DNA of 15,843 nt, from contig JAFTYS010000117.1 in assembly GCA_017461285.1 (NCBI GenBank), positions 1 to 15,843 on the forward strand, in the 5' to 3' direction. Below, piece by piece: positions 14,856 to 15,843 of the stretch. Every line of letters starts with the position of its first letter. Positions within the stretch are counted from its first letter, which is position 1. The DNA comes from Bacteroidales bacterium (GTDB taxonomy: Bacteria > Bacteroidota > Bacteroidia > Bacteroidales > UBA932). Below the pieces are notes generated by a model, which searched no databases, was not told the origin of the DNA, and saw only the letters and a list, made by a program, of their open reading frames with translations. Made by a program: the position numbers and the translations under genes.

Positions 14856-15476
14856 ATGAAAAAGATCATCAGCATCATCCTCATGGCAGGATCGCTCTGC
14901 CTTACAGGCCAGACAGCTTCGGCTCAGACACTCAAGGACCTTCTCAAGAAGGCGACTAGCAACGAAACAGTGAAGAATGTGGTTGAAAGCGTTACAGGCA
15001 CAACTCTTCCTGTAGACGTGAAAGGCACATGGACCTATTCAGGTACAGCAGTCAAGTTCGAAAGCGATGACCTTCTCAAGAGCACAGCGGCATCGCTCGC
15101 AGCATCGCAGGTTGAAGAAAAACTTGACGAATACGTGCAGAAGGTGGGCATCAAGGCCGGCACATTCTCATTCACATTCAACGAAGACAAGACCTTCACT
15201 GCAACAGTAAAGGGAAAGAGCTTCAGCGGCACATATTCCCTCAGCGAGGACTACAAGACACTGAGCCTCCAGTTCGGAAAGACTTTCTCAATGAAGCCTT
15301 TCACAGCTGCCGTATCGGTTACAAGCAGCCAGCTCGACCTCCTTTTCCCTGCAGACAAGCTTCTTGACCTGCTCACAAAGCTCACATCAGGCAGCAGCAA
15401 CTCGACCCTCAAGACCATCGGCACCATCGCAAGTCAGTACGACGGCATGAAGCTCGGACTTGAACTCAAGAAATAA
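14856..15476 (+). CDS. exported DUF4923-type lipocalin-like protein
   Basis: The 206-residue product has a signal peptide (1-24, ending in TASAQ) and a short helix (TLKDLLKKATSNETVKNVVE). The rest is a beta-rich body with repeated strand patterns (VKGTWTYSGTAVKF, GTFSFTFNEDKTFTATVKG, GTYSLSEDYKTLSLQFG). This matches what I recall of the Bacteroidetes family DUF4923, described as lipocalin-like with unknown function. There is no lipobox cysteine, so it should be periplasmic or outer-membrane associated. It lies 14 bases after the ThiL-like gene with no terminator between, so the two are probably one transcript. The first structured repeat starts 9 bases after its stop. Confidence 0.8.
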   Translation: MKKIISIILMAGSLCLTGQTASAQTLKDLLKKATSNETVKNVVESVTGTTLPVDVKGTWTYSGTAVKFESDDLLKSTAASLAASQVEEKLDEYVQKVGIKAGTFSFTFNEDKTFTATVKGKSFSGTYSLSEDYKTLSLQFGKTFSMKPFTAAVSVTSSQLDLLFPADKLLDLLTKLTSGSSNSTLKTIGTIASQYDGMKLGLELKK

Positions 15477-15484
15477 TCACGATT

Positions 15485-15626
15485 GCCAGCGGTGGCAGAG
15501 TAAATTTGGCTTGGCTTCGTCGGAACAAGTTCCGACTACGTCCCTCCCACGACTTCGTCGCGGGCCCCTCCCGTTCACGAGGCCACGGGCGGCCACGCCA
15601 TCCAAACTTACTCTGCCACCGCTGGC
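15485..15626. repeat. 142-base multi-hairpin inverted-repeat element
   Basis: The outer arms GCCAGCGGTGGCAGAGTAA (15485-15503) and its exact complement (15608-15626) form a 19-bp stem. The stem continues inward with TTTGG/CCAAA and TGGC/GCCA, separated by small mismatches. Inside are three hairpins: GTCGGAAC/GTTCCGAC (15519-15536, 2-base loop), CCC-CGAC/GTCG-GGG (15546-15564, 3-base loop) and CCCGT/ACGGG (15570-15589). The whole folds like a cloverleaf. It has no open frame of note and no T run for termination. It could be a REP/BIME-type intergenic repeat, a small non-autonomous mobile element, or a structured RNA. Confidence 0.85.
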
Positions 15627-15653
15627 GTCATAACTATATCAATGTAGGTCACC

Positions 15654-15711
15654 TGGACAAAAAGTAGGATGATTTTACCTTGATTTTTCAAGGGTGGACA
15701 AAAAGTAGGAT
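15654..15711. repeat. two direct copies of a 17-mer flanking a small hairpin
   Basis: TGGACAAAAAGTAGGAT occurs at 15654-15670 and again at 15695-15711 in the same orientation, 41 bases apart. Between them lies a hairpin, CCTTGA-TTTT-TCAAGG (15678-15693). Direct multi-copy end repeats starting with TG are typical of IS21-family transposon ends. Accordingly this may be one end of an insertion sequence lying to the right, but no transposase is visible. Confidence 0.8.
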
Positions 15712-15724
15712 ACTCGGGCACCAG

Positions 15725-15770
15725 TCAAGCGCGAGGACGGCCCTTTGGCCGAGCCGCCCGGAGCGCTTGA
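15725..15770. repeat. nested hairpin
   Basis: An 8-bp outer stem TCAAGCGC (15725-15732) with GCGCTTGA (15763-15770) encloses an inner 5-bp hairpin CGGCC-CTTT-GGCCG (15738-15751). There is no T run on either side. It is directly followed by the GTAG-headed hairpin. Confidence 0.75.
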
Positions 15771-15773
15771 TCT

Positions 15774-15804
15774 GTAGTCGCCGGAGGTCGTATACTCCGG
15801 CGAC
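15774..15804 (+). repeat. GTAG-headed REP-like hairpin
   Basis: GTAG (15774-15777) leads into a perfect 10-bp stem, GTCGCCGGAG (15777-15786) with CTCCGGCGAC (15795-15804), around an 8-base loop. A GTAG or GGAG tetranucleotide 5' of a palindrome is the hallmark of REP sequences moved by RAYT (TnpA-REP) proteins. A second such unit in the opposite direction lies at 15519-15539 (GTAG on the minus strand, then the GTCGGAAC hairpin). Confidence 0.65.
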
Positions 15805-15843
15805 GGTGACCGCCTCAATAGTGTCTTTTGATGTATTCATCCA

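Noticed and set aside
15485..15804. CRISPR array
   Set aside because: There is no series of regularly spaced equal repeats; the repeats here are palindromes of different sequence and one 17-mer pair.
15688..15840. 50-codon minus-strand frame from ATG 15840 to TGA 15688
   Set aside because: Most of it reads through perfect hairpins and one 17-mer repeat, so its codons reflect palindromes rather than a protein.

Overview
This window looks like chromosome from a member of the Bacteroidales (Bacteroidetes). Four things point there: several upstream regions carry the Bacteroidetes promoter pattern (-33 TTTG, about 20 bases, -7 TAnnTTTG) rather than a sigma-70 pattern; SecD and SecF are fused in one ~1000-residue protein; there is a DUF4923-type exported protein; and Shine-Dalgarno sequences are weak. 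Base composition is near 50% GC. An exported GH67 alpha-glucuronidase suggests contact with plant xylan, for example in a gut, but the species cannot be named from this sequence.

Layout, left to right. 1-155: no firm gene, a 9-base direct repeat and a hairpin downstream of a tRNA. 156-242 (-): tRNA-Ser(GCU) with its own promoter. 326-1772 (-): an nfeD-family gene followed by floA, a membrane-microdomain pair. 1894-3981 (+): alpha-glucuronidase lipoprotein, divergent from nfeD, ending in a bidirectional terminator shared with 4052-5908 (-), an exported protein with PD40 repeats and two SPOR-like regions. 6045-9044 (+): secDF, ending in a second shared terminator that faces dnaE (9118-12804, -). 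12912-13736 (-): exported endonuclease/exonuclease/phosphatase-fold protein. 13831-15476 (+): a two-gene unit, a ThiL/AIR-synthase-fold protein that has lost its catalytic aspartates and a DUF4923-type exported protein.

15477-15843 has no gene that I trust but is dense in palindromes. It holds a 142-base element with a 19-bp perfect closing stem and three internal hairpins, then two direct copies of a 17-mer, then two more strong hairpins. Two of the hairpins begin with GTAG and point in opposite directions, as REP/BIME elements do. This stretch is the best candidate for something undescribed in the window.

Most genes are housekeeping or envelope functions: membrane organisation (NfeD/FloA), protein export (SecDF), peptidoglycan-associated SPOR protein, replication (DnaE). 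Promoter elements place transcription starts inside several of the longest open frames, so I chose shorter starts for nfeD (1772), dnaE (12804), the phosphatase-fold gene (13736) and the ThiL-like gene (13831).
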